This document shows positions 47,699-57,916 of a stretch of 64,000 nucleotides of DNA, piece after piece (within the stretch, counting starts at the first letter, position 1; the number at the start of each line of letters is the position of its first letter). A program made the position numbers and the translations under genes. Under the pieces are notes generated by a model. That model was not told where the DNA came from. It did not search any database and was given only the letters and a program-made list of their open reading frames with translations. This DNA comes from Marinobacterium lutimaris (GTDB lineage Bacteria; Pseudomonadota; Gammaproteobacteria; Pseudomonadales; Balneatricaceae): contig NZ_FNVQ01000002.1 of the NCBI RefSeq assembly GCF_900108065.1, positions 310,001 to 374,000 on the forward strand, read 5' to 3'.

Positions 47699-49060
47699 TT
47701 AACGCGGCGGTGCGTTGGGCAGATCGCGCATCAGCAGCGCGTGGCGCATATCGGTATCGAAATCCAGCGGGATCGTCACACGGTGACCGGAACCCGGCGC
47801 CGCATCTACCGCCTCGCCCTTCTTGTTGTAGAGCTCGGACAGCTTGAAGCGACGGTTGCCGGCCGGAGTCATCAACTCCAGGGTATCGCCCATCTCAAAG
47901 CGGTTTTTCACATCGATCTCCAGCGTACCGCGCTGGGAATCGTGATCCAGTACTTCACCGACGAACTGCTGGTGCACGCCGATGGAGCTGCCGTTTTCGT
48001 AGTTCTGGTATTCGTCATGCACGTGGCGACGGTAGAAACCTTCGGTGTAACCGCGGTTCGCCATGTTCTCCAGTACGTCCATCAGACCCATATCGAACGG
48101 TTTGCCGGCAACGGCATCGTCGATCGCCTGGCGGTATGCCTGGGCGGTACGGGCTACATAATAGTGGGACTTGGTGCGGCCTTCGATCTTCAGGGAATCC
48201 ACACCCATCTCCGCCAGCTTGTGTACGTGCTGGATGGCGCGCAGGTCCTTGGAGTTCATGATGTAGGTGCCGTGCTCGTCCTCGAACGCTGGCATGTACT
48301 CGCCAGGACGGTTCTCTTCCTGCAGCAGGAAGATCTGATCGGACGGCTTGCCTTCACCGAGGGCCGGCTCGTGGGTCGCAGCGCCCTGCTCAGCCGGATC
48401 GAACGACTGTACCGGCACCACATCGCCGGAGTCGTCTTCCTTCGCTTCGTGAGCGTCGTACTTCCAGCGGCAGGCGTTGGTGCAGGTGCCCTGGTTGGGA
48501 TCGCGGTGGTTCATGTAGCCGGACAGCAGGCAACGGCCCGAGTAGGCGATGCAGAGCGAGCCGTGCACGAACACTTCCAGCTCCATCTCCGGGCAGCGGT
48601 CACGGATCTCGGCAACCTCTTCCAGCGACAGCTCGCGGGACAGGATCACGCGCTCGATGCCGTTGCGGTGCCAGAACTTCACCGACGCCCAGTTCATGGT
48701 GTTGGCCTGAACCGACAGGTGGATCGGCAGATCCGGGTACTTGTCCTTCACCATCATGATCAGGCCCGGGTCGGACATGATCAGCGCATCCGGACCCATC
48801 TCGATGACGGGCTCGATATCGCGCATGTAGGTGGTGAGCTTGGAGTTGTGCGGCAGGATGTTACTGGCCACAAAGAACTTTTTGCCCAGGTCATGGGCAA
48901 TACGAATCCCTTCGGCCAGGTTGTCGTGCGTAAAGTCATTGTTACGCACACGCAGGCTGTAACGTGGCTGACCGGCATAAACCGCATCCGCGCCATAGGC
49001 GAATGCGTACTGCATATTTTTAAGCGTCCCCGCCGGGGACAGAAGTTCAGGAGTTCGCAT
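47699..49060 (-). CDS. trhP: U32-family protein TrhP (YegQ), tRNA uridine hydroxylation
   Basis: 453 aa from ATG 49060 (MRTPELLSPAGTLKNMQYA), the family start; the frame extends to 49171 but this part overlaps thpR. Cys-rich iron-sulfur region: CIAYSGRCLLSGYMNHRDP, GTCTNACRWKYD. YegQ/TrhP, with prephenate as a co-substrate in E. coli, makes 5-hydroxyuridine at tRNA position 34. Annotated as a peptidase in the past. Terminator downstream. Confidence 0.92.
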   Translation of the reverse strand: MRTPELLSPAGTLKNMQYAFAYGADAVYAGQPRYSLRVRNNDFTHDNLAEGIRIAHDLGKKFFVASNILPHNSKLTTYMRDIEPVIEMGPDALIMSDPGLIMMVKDKYPDLPIHLSVQANTMNWASVKFWHRNGIERVILSRELSLEEVAEIRDRCPEMELEVFVHGSLCIAYSGRCLLSGYMNHRDPNQGTCTNACRWKYDAHEAKEDDSGDVVPVQSFDPAEQGAATHEPALGEGKPSDQIFLLQEENRPGEYMPAFEDEHGTYIMNSKDLRAIQHVHKLAEMGVDSLKIEGRTKSHYYVARTAQAYRQAIDDAVAGKPFDMGLMDVLENMANRGYTEGFYRRHVHDEYQNYENGSSIGVHQQFVGEVLDHDSQRGTLEIDVKNRFEMGDTLELMTPAGNRRFKLSELYNKKGEAVDAAPGSGHRVTIPLDFDTDMRHALLMRDLPNAPPR

Positions 49061-49079
49061 CTTCAACAACGTATTTGGG

Positions 49080-49649
49080 TTAGAGGCTGCCCGCTCCGGC
49101 GGACAGGGGAATGTCAAAAAGCGGCGTGTAGACAGAACCACGCTCTCCGGGGCGGCTCTGGAACAGCACAACGGTATCGGCCGGTGCCGTTTCGCTAAGA
49201 TCCGGCCAGGTTTCCGGCACGTTAAAACGGTTATCCGCCGGCAGGCGCCCCAGGGTCACGTGCGGACGAAAGCCTCGCTCGTGATATCCCACACCGGCGC
49301 GTTCGACCACCTTCGCCAGCTTCTGCTGCAGATCGGCCAGCGGGGCCGGCTCAGAGGTCAGTGCGGCCACCAGCGACAGCTGCGGATTCACCGGATAGTA
49401 GTCCAGTGTGTCCAGCGGCACGCGGAAGGGCGACACGTCGCAGAGCACTTTGCGCGCTTCCTGCTCCAGTTGCTGCACCTGATCGAGACTGATCTCATCC
49501 AGAAAACAGAGCGTCAGATGGTAGCTTGATGAATCCACCCAGGTGGCATCAAGCCCCCGGTCGTATTCGCACAGAGCGTCCGAGTAATCGGCCAGTGCGC
49601 GCGCTACCCGTTCAGGGATAGGCAAAGCAAAAAAGGCGCGTATGTCCAT
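49080..49649 (-). CDS. thpR: RNA 2',3'-cyclic phosphodiesterase
   Basis: 189 aa from ATG 49649 (MDIRAFFALPIPERVARAL). 2H phosphoesterase with the two catalytic HxT motifs HLTLCFLDE and HVTLGRLPA. The family opens 2',3'-cyclic phosphates to 2'-phosphates and can ligate tRNA halves in vitro. 19 bases upstream of trhP on the same strand, so the two tRNA-related genes may be co-transcribed. Confidence 0.93.
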   Translation of the reverse strand: MDIRAFFALPIPERVARALADYSDALCEYDRGLDATWVDSSSYHLTLCFLDEISLDQVQQLEQEARKVLCDVSPFRVPLDTLDYYPVNPQLSLVAALTSEPAPLADLQQKLAKVVERAGVGYHERGFRPHVTLGRLPADNRFNVPETWPDLSETAPADTVVLFQSRPGERGSVYTPLFDIPLSAGAGSL

Positions 49650-49736
49650 GCGCGGTGTGTGGTGCCTCTTTTTGAAACCGGCTATTGTGCCGCTGAAATG
49701 TGCGGGACGCAATCCCGAGTAAAAAAGTCAGTTAAA

Positions 49737-50609
49737 TCAACCGCCCTCTACTCGGCGTTGCAGTTGGTTGAGCTGATCGCGCAGCTGCAGCAGGCTCTGG
49801 TTGAACTGACGGCGGGAACCGTCGATCGCCTGGATAGACTGTTCGATGCTGCTGATCTTGCGACTCAGGTCCGGCTGACTGTCCAGCTTCTGCTGCAGAC
49901 TCTGCACCTTACCCTGCATCGACTGCTGGGCAGCCGTGCGCTCATCCTTTTCCAGCGAGAGCGCGAAACTGGCGTCGCTGCTGACCGATTCGATACGCGA
50001 CTTCTGTTGGTCGAGCGAGCTCTCAAGGCTTGCCAGGGATTTCTTCACACTGGCCAGCTCCTGCTGAGTGCCTTCGACAGCTGCGACTTTTTTCTCGGTG
50101 TCCGCCAAAGTTTGCTGCAGCGACTCAACCGCCTTGCCCTGGGCATCCAGAGCTTTCTGCTGTTCTTCAAGCTGAGGCTTGTTACGCTGATAAGCTACGG
50201 TCCAGAGCTTGGCGATTTCGGAATCGAAATGCTCATACTTCTCCGAAGCCTGCCCTTCCAGCTCGCCAATGCGCCCCATCAGGGTCTGGCCCGCCTCACT
50301 GGCGCTATCGCTGTTCAGCGCCAACGTCTCTGACACTTCTGCCAGACGCTCGCGGGTTTTCTCCAGCTCTGCCTGCTGGGCATCCAGCGTCTTTTTCATC
50401 TCCAGGGTCCAGTAACCGAGGCCTGCAACACCTCCCGCCAACAGCAGCAGGATAAGGGTCAGCAGGAAACCACCGCCGCGACCGTTTTCAGGCTTGGCCG
50501 CCTTGGCAGGCCTTGGCGCTTGCCGCTCGGGGGCTGCCGCAGGTTTACGTACCGGCTCATCCGACTCCAAGCCCTGCAGGTCCAGCCCTGGCTCTTTGCG
50601 TTCACTCAT
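49737..50609 (-). CDS. Membrane-anchored coiled-coil protein, unknown function
   Basis: 290 aa. Short cytoplasmic N-terminus rich in Pro, Ala and Lys, one membrane helix (about residues 48-70; FLLTLILLLLAGGVAGLGYW), then a long heptad-rich coiled coil to the C-terminus (LEKTRERLAEVSETLAL and QLRDQLNQLQRRVEGG are examples). Orientation suggests the coil is periplasmic. Similar proteins occur in Pseudomonas without a known role. ATG 50609 with no strong neighbour; upstream on the minus strand of thpR. Confidence 0.75.
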   Translation of the reverse strand: MSERKEPGLDLQGLESDEPVRKPAAAPERQAPRPAKAAKPENGRGGGFLLTLILLLLAGGVAGLGYWTLEMKKTLDAQQAELEKTRERLAEVSETLALNSDSASEAGQTLMGRIGELEGQASEKYEHFDSEIAKLWTVAYQRNKPQLEEQQKALDAQGKAVESLQQTLADTEKKVAAVEGTQQELASVKKSLASLESSLDQQKSRIESVSSDASFALSLEKDERTAAQQSMQGKVQSLQQKLDSQPDLSRKISSIEQSIQAIDGSRRQFNQSLLQLRDQLNQLQRRVEGG

Positions 50610-50669
50610 AGTTCGATATTCAATCCATGTCCGCTGGGGAAAATCACACTAGCAGCTTTACCAAAGACG

Positions 50670-50692
50670 AAAAAGCCCCGCAATTGCGGGGC
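50670..50692 (-). terminator. Terminator of groL
   Basis: An 18-bp perfect palindrome (50675-50692, GCCCCGCA and its complement) is followed in the minus direction by a T5 run. Confidence 0.93.
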
Positions 50693-50720
50693 CTTTCAAG
50701 ACCTAAGCGTCGGGGCTGGC

Positions 50721-52394
<1,674 letters not shown>

Positions 52395-52422
52395 TTAACG
52401 TTATGAGCGATTAACGCGACGA

Positions 52423-52716
52423 TCAGTCTTCCAGTACGCCGTAGATTTCGCTTTCCTGCATGATCAGCAGCTCGTCATCACCGAGTTTCACGGTGTTGGA
52501 GCCGGCATACTGACCGAACAGGACTTTATCCCCCACTTTGACAGACGGCGCTTGAACTTCACCGTTGTTCAGCACGCGACCGGGGCCGACCGCGACGACT
52601 TCACCGCGATTCGGTTTCTCGGCAGCAGAACCCGGCAGGACAATGCCGCTCGCCGTGGTGGTCTCTTCCTCACTGCGACGAACTACTACACGGTCGTGAA
52701 GTGGACGAATATTCAT
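52423..52716 (-). CDS. groS: Co-chaperonin GroES
   Basis: 97 aa from ATG 52716 ([18 protein letters not shown]) with AGGAGAACAA upstream; the frame reaches 52788 but without support. Mobile loop [19 protein letters not shown] (about 17-35) and roof-loop region [11 protein letters not shown] are present. First gene of the groS-groL operon. Two sigma-32-like promoters lie 98 and 188 bases upstream. Confidence 0.99.
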   Translation of the reverse strand: MNIRPLHDRVVVRRSEEETTTASGIVLPGSAAEKPNRGEVVAVGPGRVLNNGEVQAPSVKVGDKVLFGQYAGSNTVKLGDDELLIMQESEIYGVLED

Positions 52717-52813
52717 CTGGTTGTTCTCCTGGTATCTAGGATCCAATGCGATGTTGGTTTTATTAACTGGGCCCGGGTGGGTGCCCAATTGTTTTAAATA
52801 TCTGTGGCTTCTT

Positions 52814-52841
52814 TTGTGGGGCCGCCCCTACCGATTTCAAC
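52814..52841 (-). promoter_or_regulatory. Sigma-32 heat-shock promoter, proximal, of groS-groL
   Basis: On the minus strand GTTGAAA (52841-52835), 13-base spacer, CCCCACAA (52821-52814). This matches the sigma-32 pattern CTTGAA-N13-CCCCAT-T with spacing as in E. coli groE. About 98 bases before the groS ATG. Confidence 0.72.
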
Positions 52842-52903
52842 GGTGCGGAGAAAATTTTTTTAACTCTCCGGGAGGGGGAAGCAAAATCGGCCCGCTGCTC
52901 CGT

Positions 52904-52932
52904 ATGTGGGGTGGGCCGATGTGGGATTCAAG
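52904..52932 (-). promoter_or_regulatory. Sigma-32 heat-shock promoter, distal, of groS-groL
   Basis: On the minus strand CTTGAAT (52932-52926), 14-base spacer, CCCCACAT (52911-52904). A better match than the proximal copy. It begins 28 bases after the fxsA stop. Confidence 0.7.
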
Positions 52933-52959
52933 GGGTAAACGCGGAAAGATTTTGTGGGT

Positions 52960-53436
52960 TCAGTCTTTGTTCTCGGTGCGGTCGATCACTTCGCCCTCGA
53001 TCACATCGCCATCGCGCGTTGGCGGCTCTCCGGCGCCCGGTCCAGACTGTTGAAAACCACCCTGCGCCGTACCCGAGGCCGCGATCACGGTGAAACGGCT
53101 CAACAGCAGACGCACAAAGGCTTGACGCACCGGAGGAATGAGGCAACTAAAGCCCATGATATCGGTGACAAATCCGGGGGTGATCAGCAGCGCGCCGCCG
53201 ACCGCAAGAACGATTCCCTCAACCATCTCCTGGCCCGGCACCTCATTGCGGCTGAGCCGCTCCTGCGCACGACCCAGCGTTGCCAGGCTCTGGTACCTGA
53301 GCATATTCACGCCGATAAAAGCGGACAGCAGCACCAGCCCGACGGTGTACCAGGCACCTATTGCCTGCCCCACCTGAATCAGAACAGTAATTTCAACGAT
53401 CGGAATGATTACAAAAAGAATAAACAGAAAGCGCAT
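52960..53436 (-). CDS. fxsA: FxsA-family membrane protein
   Basis: 158 aa. Membrane part of about 130 residues with the FxsA pattern: IPIVEITVLIQVGQAIGAWYT near the start (cited in part: VEITVLIQVGQAIGAW), RNEVPGQEMVEGIVLAVGG and LLITPGFVTDIMGFS. Then a Gly/Pro-rich acidic tail. FxsA of E. coli interferes with F-plasmid exclusion of phage T7; native role unknown. Its place before groS-groL in the same direction is widely conserved, and heat-shock linkage is possible. Confidence 0.9.
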   Translation of the reverse strand: MRFLFILFVIIPIVEITVLIQVGQAIGAWYTVGLVLLSAFIGVNMLRYQSLATLGRAQERLSRNEVPGQEMVEGIVLAVGGALLITPGFVTDIMGFSCLIPPVRQAFVRLLLSRFTVIAASGTAQGGFQQSGPGAGEPPTRDGDVIEGEVIDRTENKD

Positions 53437-53658
53437 CGCTCACCTCAGTCATTGCTGGCTGCCAGAAGCCTACCAGAGAGCGGCCGTGAACGGTAATCAG
53501 AGCAAAAAGGAGGGCTCAGACGCCAGCAGCGTCATGACCGCTAAATGAATTTTGCTGCAGTAGCGAAGCCGCGTGTTGCAGCGCAACATATTGCGGCGCA
53601 CAATGAAGACTGCTACAGCCATCACAATGTATTACCCCCAATACAGAGGACTAGCTTT

Positions 53659-54420
53659 ATGGATCTGAAAGACAAGGTTATTGCTATTACCGGTGGCGGC
53701 CGCGGCCTGGGCCGCGCCATGGCTCTGGAACTGGCGGACAAGGGCGCCAAACTGGCGCTGGTCGACCTGAACCAGGCGGATCTCGATGAAACCATCAATA
53801 TGTGTGTCGAAAAAGGCGTTGAAGCGCGGGGCTACGTTTTCGATATCAGCGAAGAGTCGGAAGTGGAAAAGCTGTTCGATGCCATCGTCAGCGACCTGGG
53901 TACGCTGCAAGGTCTGGTCAACAACGCCGGCATCACCCGCGACGGTCTTTTCGTCAAGGCGAAGGATGGTCAGGTCATCTCCAAGATGTCGAAGGAGAAC
54001 TGGGACCTGGTGCTCAAGGTCAACCTCACCGGCACCTTCCTCTGCGGTCGCGAAGCCGCCGCCAAGATGATCGAGCTGGGCACCGAAGGCTGCATCATCA
54101 ACATCTCCTCAATCTCCCGTTCCGGCAATATGGGCCAGACCAACTACACCGCCACCAAGGCAGCGGTGGAAGCGATGGCGGTGACCTGGGCCAAGGAACT
54201 GGCGCGTTACGGTATCCGTGCAGCGTCCATAGCACCGGGTTACATCGGTACCGAGATGGTCATGGCGATGAAGCCGGAAGCGCGGGAAAAGATCGAGGCG
54301 ATGATCCCCACCAAGAAACTGGGCAAACCGGAGCAGATCGCGAAAACCGTATCGTTCATTTTCGAGAACGATTACGTCGACGGTCGCTGCCTGGAAATCG
54401 ACGGCGCCCTGCGCATCTAG
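53659..54420 (+). CDS. Short-chain dehydrogenase/reductase, FabG-like
   Basis: 253 aa from ATG 53659 with AGAGGA before; the longer frame from 53545 is not supported. Classical SDR: cofactor loop TGGGRGLGRAM (residues about 10-20), D for adenine ring, NNAGITRDG, catalytic Ser in ISSISRSGN, and YTATK. C-terminus RCLEIDGALRI. It may be a second 3-oxoacyl-ACP/CoA reductase; not in a fab cluster. Its specific substrate is not known. Confidence 0.88.
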   Translation: MDLKDKVIAITGGGRGLGRAMALELADKGAKLALVDLNQADLDETINMCVEKGVEARGYVFDISEESEVEKLFDAIVSDLGTLQGLVNNAGITRDGLFVKAKDGQVISKMSKENWDLVLKVNLTGTFLCGREAAAKMIELGTEGCIINISSISRSGNMGQTNYTATKAAVEAMAVTWAKELARYGIRAASIAPGYIGTEMVMAMKPEAREKIEAMIPTKKLGKPEQIAKTVSFIFENDYVDGRCLEIDGALRI

Positions 54421-54563
54421 GCCAGCCGTCAGCCACTACGCCCGGGACCAGATCCCAAGCTGCCCCGGGCACCCTCCCCTCCGCTTGATACTCAACCCTT
54501 TCTTGATTTCCTGCGCCCCTGACGCACAATATTGGGCCGGCCCAGCCAGACCACAGGATCCCC

Positions 54564-55967
54564 ATGTCTTACAGCACCCTGCGCCAATGGATCAGCGCCT
54601 TCGGCGTCTACCTTAAGCCCCGCCCTCTGATTCTGCTGTTTCTCGGGTTCTCTTCCGGTCTGCCGCTGCTACTGGTGTTCTCCTCACTATCGTTCTGGCT
54701 GCGCGAGGCCAATATAGAACGTAGCACCATCGGCTTGATCTCCTGGGTCGCCCTGGCCTACGCGTTCAAATGGGTCTGGGCACCGCTGGTGGACCGAATC
54801 AAGTTACCGGTGCTGGGCGATCTGCTGGGGCGGCGGCGCAGCTGGATGCTGCTGGCACAGCTGGGCGTTGCCGGCGGTCTGCTCGGCATGGCGCTGAACG
54901 ATCCCGCTCAGAACCTTGAATTTACCGTCTGGATGGCGCTGCTGGTTGCCTTCTGCTCCGCCACCCAGGACATCACCGTGGATGCTTACCGCATCGAATC
55001 GGGCGATGAGAGAATGCAGGCCGCCATGGCCGCTACCTACATGGTGGGTTATCGCCTGGCGATGATCACATCCACCGCCGGTGTGCTCGCCCTCGCGGCG
55101 TTGGTTGATCCCAGCGAAGACACCTACCAATACGCCCCCTGGCTGTTCGCTTACGGCACCATGGCGATGCTGATGATCCCGGGCATTCTTACCACCCTGC
55201 TATCGCCCGAGCCCAAGGCCCCGGCGAACCAGGAGATCGAGTCGCAGATCCAGCAGGTGCAGCACTGGATATCTCATTCCGGTCGCAATAATGACCGTTT
55301 CTCACGTGCCGTCGGCTGGATCTATATCACCCTGGTTTCCCCTTTTGCCGACTTTATCAGGCGTTACCGCTGGCAGGCGTTGCTGATCCTGGCCCTGATC
55401 GGCAGCTACCGTATCGCCGATATCGTGATGGGTGTGATCGCCAACGTTTTTTATGTAGATATCGGTTTTACCAAGGCGGAGATCGCCGCCGTTACCAAGG
55501 TATTTGGCGTCATCATGACGCTGGTCGGAGCTCTGGCCGGTGGCGTACTGGTAAACCGTTTTGGCGTGATGAAGATTCTGTTTATTGGCGCACTGCTGGC
55601 CGCGAGCACCAACCTGCTGTTCGCCCTGATGGCGCTGAACGGCCCTATCGTCGAACTGCTGATGGTGGTGGTCTCACTGGATAATTTCAGCGCAGGAATC
55701 GCTACAGCAGCGTTTGTCGCCTACCTGTCAGCCCTGACCAACATCCAGTACTCCGCAACCCAGTACGCCCTGTTCAGCTCGATCATGCTGTTGCTGCCGA
55801 AGTTCCTCGGCGGCTTTTCCGGCATCGCCGTCGACTCGATCGGTTATCCGCTGTTCTTTACCGGCACAGCGATTCTGGGGCTTCCGGTACTTGTCCTGAT
55901 TGTTCTGGCGGCCCGCCATACTCAGATCAAACATCAGCCAACGCCGCCGGCTGACGGGAGCCATTAA
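54564..55967 (+). CDS. ampG: AmpG-family muropeptide permease
   Basis: 467 aa, MFS with 12-14 membrane helices. AmpG features are YLKPRPLILLFLGFSSGLPL, LKLPVLGDLLGRRRSWML (IKLPVLGDLLGRRRSWM in sequence) and FCSATQDITVDAYRIE. It imports GlcNAc-1,6-anhydro-MurNAc peptides for cell-wall recycling, tied to AmpC induction in some species. No ampC or ampD is adjacent. ATG 54564 after an AGGATCCCC. Confidence 0.92.
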   Translation: MSYSTLRQWISAFGVYLKPRPLILLFLGFSSGLPLLLVFSSLSFWLREANIERSTIGLISWVALAYAFKWVWAPLVDRIKLPVLGDLLGRRRSWMLLAQLGVAGGLLGMALNDPAQNLEFTVWMALLVAFCSATQDITVDAYRIESGDERMQAAMAATYMVGYRLAMITSTAGVLALAALVDPSEDTYQYAPWLFAYGTMAMLMIPGILTTLLSPEPKAPANQEIESQIQQVQHWISHSGRNNDRFSRAVGWIYITLVSPFADFIRRYRWQALLILALIGSYRIADIVMGVIANVFYVDIGFTKAEIAAVTKVFGVIMTLVGALAGGVLVNRFGVMKILFIGALLAASTNLLFALMALNGPIVELLMVVVSLDNFSAGIATAAFVAYLSALTNIQYSATQYALFSSIMLLLPKFLGGFSGIAVDSIGYPLFFTGTAILGLPVLVLIVLAARHTQIKHQPTPPADGSH

Positions 55968-56003
55968 AACTCCTGTTCATTTTTTAGGCCGCAACTTATT
56001 GCA

Positions 56004-56022
56004 AATGATATTGATTATCATT
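56004..56022. promoter_or_regulatory. Fur box
   Basis: AATGATATTGATTATCATT has 7-bp perfect arms AATGATA/TATCATT. Its 15-base core TGATATTGATTATCA matches the 7-1-7 Fur consensus TGATAAT-N-ATTATCA with one mismatch. It lies 43 bases before the next gene's ATG. Confidence 0.8.
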
Positions 56023-56064
56023 ACATTCAATAAAAGCGCCTATTAACGAACAGGGAGAGATACC

Positions 56065-56322
56065 ATGGCCTATCAGATTGACGCCTGGCTGGAACGCAAG
56101 GACCCGGAACTGAGAGTCACGCTGCGCAATACAGGAGTGGTGCTGCTGCACTGGCACAGCGCAGAGCTGCAACCGATGCTGGATGCGGGGCTGCTCAACC
56201 CGGAGGACTTCTGCAGCTGTCAGGGCAAGGAGAAAGAACTGGTGAGGGAGCTGTTTCTACTGGCCTGCATGGAAGAGAACGGCTGCAAACGCTGCAACGG
56301 TAGCGACGGGAAGAAGCACTGA
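56065..56322 (+). CDS. Fur-box-controlled small cysteine-rich protein, unknown
   Basis: 85 aa. SD GGGAGAG before ATG 56065 is good. Soluble; the N-terminal half (AWLERKDPELRVTLRNTG) is unremarkable, while the C-terminal part has five Cys: FCSCQGKEKE, LLACMEENGCKRCNGS. This could bind iron or a [2Fe-2S] cluster, or zinc. I do not recognise it; it is not Bfd (no YVCLC/GxCG pattern). A Fur box directly upstream implies induction when iron is short. Alone between ampG and yajQ. Confidence 0.75.
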   Translation: MAYQIDAWLERKDPELRVTLRNTGVVLLHWHSAELQPMLDAGLLNPEDFCSCQGKEKELVRELFLLACMEENGCKRCNGSDGKKH

Positions 56323-56376
56323 GCCCTCCCCGTCGCTAATTCGTCCCGCCACCAGAACGACTGGCGCGGAACCGGC

Positions 56377-56859
56377 TCAGTCGCGGAAATTGTTGAACTG
56401 CAGCGGCAGTTCGATATCCGCTTCGCGCAGCAACGCCATCGCCTGTTGCAGGTCATCGCGCTTTTTGCCGGTCACACGGACTTTTTCGCCCTGAATCTGT
56501 GACTGCACCTTCAGCTTGCTCTCCTTGATCAGCTTGGTGATCTTCTTCGCCATGGCCTGATCCAGCCCCTGGCGCAGTATGGCTTGCTGAGTCGCTTTGA
56601 CACCACTGACATCGGGATCTTTCACTTCCATACACTTGGTGTCGATCTTGCGACCGATCAGCTTGGCACGCAGCACATCCAGCATCTGCTGCAGCTGGAA
56701 ATCCACCTCTGCGGTCAGCGTTACGGTTTCATCCTGCAGCGCAAAATCCGCACTCACACCTTTGAAGTCATAACGATTTTCGATTTCACGGTTAGCCTGA
56801 TCCACCGCGTTGGTCACTTCATGCATATCCAGTTCGGATACGATATCGAACGAAGGCAT
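56377..56859 (-). CDS. yajQ: YajQ-family nucleotide-binding protein
   Basis: 160 aa from ATG 56859 ([20 protein letters not shown]; cited in part) with GGAGACAG before. Two tandem ferredoxin-like repeats; [17 protein letters not shown] and [24 protein letters not shown] (in part) are family marks. Xanthomonas and Pseudomonas members bind c-di-GMP, and E. coli YajQ binds nucleotides and tRNA. Given three diguanylate cyclases in this window, a role as c-di-GMP effector is plausible. Confidence 0.95.
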   Translation of the reverse strand: MPSFDIVSELDMHEVTNAVDQANREIENRYDFKGVSADFALQDETVTLTAEVDFQLQQMLDVLRAKLIGRKIDTKCMEVKDPDVSGVKATQQAILRQGLDQAMAKKITKLIKESKLKVQSQIQGEKVRVTGKKRDDLQQAMALLREADIELPLQFNNFRD

Positions 56860-56994
56860 TTTCTGTCTCCTGAATAGGTGCATTCGGTACGGCCTGCCTG
56901 GCTTCTGCCCTACCGAACTTCAACTTTATTACTTTCTGTGATCCTGCCCGCACCGGTATCATGATGCTTTGCTTTACCCGCAAAGGAGATACAG

Positions 56995-57903
56995 ATGCAC
57001 TGGCATATTCTGGGCGCCGGCGCCGTGGGCTGCCTGTTTGCCGCGCGCCTTGAGCGGGCCGGTATCGACGTCAGCCTGCTGCTGCGCTCACCAGAGCGCC
57101 AGCAACAACTGAACCTGAACGCTAACCGTATAAGCTTACAGGACGGCGACCGGGTTGAAGAAGTGCCGATGCAAGCCGAACTTATCGAGGACGGGAATCC
57201 GATCAGCCACCTGCTGGTCACCACCAAGGCTTACGACAGCGCCAGCGCTCTGGAAAGTATCGCTCTGCGTCTGCTAACGGGCGCGCAAATCCTACTGCTT
57301 CAGAACGGTTATGGCCATCAGCAGGAGATCGCCCGCCGCTTCTCCGCATGGCCGGTCTGGGCGGGAATCACCACCTCCGGTGTACGTCGCCTGTCACCGT
57401 TTCAGCTGAAACTGGCCGGCCAGGGGGAAACCCGCATCGGGCCACTGAACCCGGCGGCAGTACAATACGGGACATTACCCGATGGCTGGCAGCAGTTGGA
57501 ACACCCGGTTATCGCTACCGATATTGAACGGGCGCTGTGGCAGAAACTGGCGATCAACGCGGCGATTAACCCGCTGACAGCGCTGCTGGGACGACCCAAC
57601 GGCGCTCTGCTGGAGCCCCAATATCTGCCACAATTAACCGGTGTCTGCCGCGAGATCGAGGCGGTCGCCAGCGCCTGCGGCCAAACGCTGTTCGATACGC
57701 CGCTGCTTGAACAGGTACTCAAGGTCGCCCGGGATACGGCGGAAAACCGTTCATCGATGCTGGAGGATTTCAGCGCCGGTCGAGCCACAGAGATTGAACA
57801 GATCACCGGCTTTTTATGCGCCGAGGCGGACAGACAGCGGGTGGCGACGCCATTAAACAGGGAGCTGCTGAATGCGGTAGTCTACCGACAGGGCAGAGCG
57901 TAA
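56995..57903 (+). CDS. panE: 2-dehydropantoate 2-reductase
   Basis: 302 aa. NADPH-dependent reduction of ketopantoate to pantoate for CoA synthesis. N-terminal Rossmann motif HILGAGAVGCLFAARLERAG, the K/N/S set in VTTKAYD, QNGYGHQ, and KLAINAAINPLTALLGRPNG with catalytic Lys. AAAGGAGA before ATG 56995. The following ppk2 gene starts 13 bases on, so an operon of panE-ppk2-pduO type is likely. Confidence 0.92.
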   Translation: MHWHILGAGAVGCLFAARLERAGIDVSLLLRSPERQQQLNLNANRISLQDGDRVEEVPMQAELIEDGNPISHLLVTTKAYDSASALESIALRLLTGAQILLLQNGYGHQQEIARRFSAWPVWAGITTSGVRRLSPFQLKLAGQGETRIGPLNPAAVQYGTLPDGWQQLEHPVIATDIERALWQKLAINAAINPLTALLGRPNGALLEPQYLPQLTGVCREIEAVASACGQTLFDTPLLEQVLKVARDTAENRSSMLEDFSAGRATEIEQITGFLCAEADRQRVATPLNRELLNAVVYRQGRA

Positions 57904-57916
57904 AAGAGGATTGAGC

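Noticed and set aside
47741-49198. 485-aa open frame antisense to trhP
   Set aside because: Opposite to the U32 gene with intact iron-sulfur motifs; no support.
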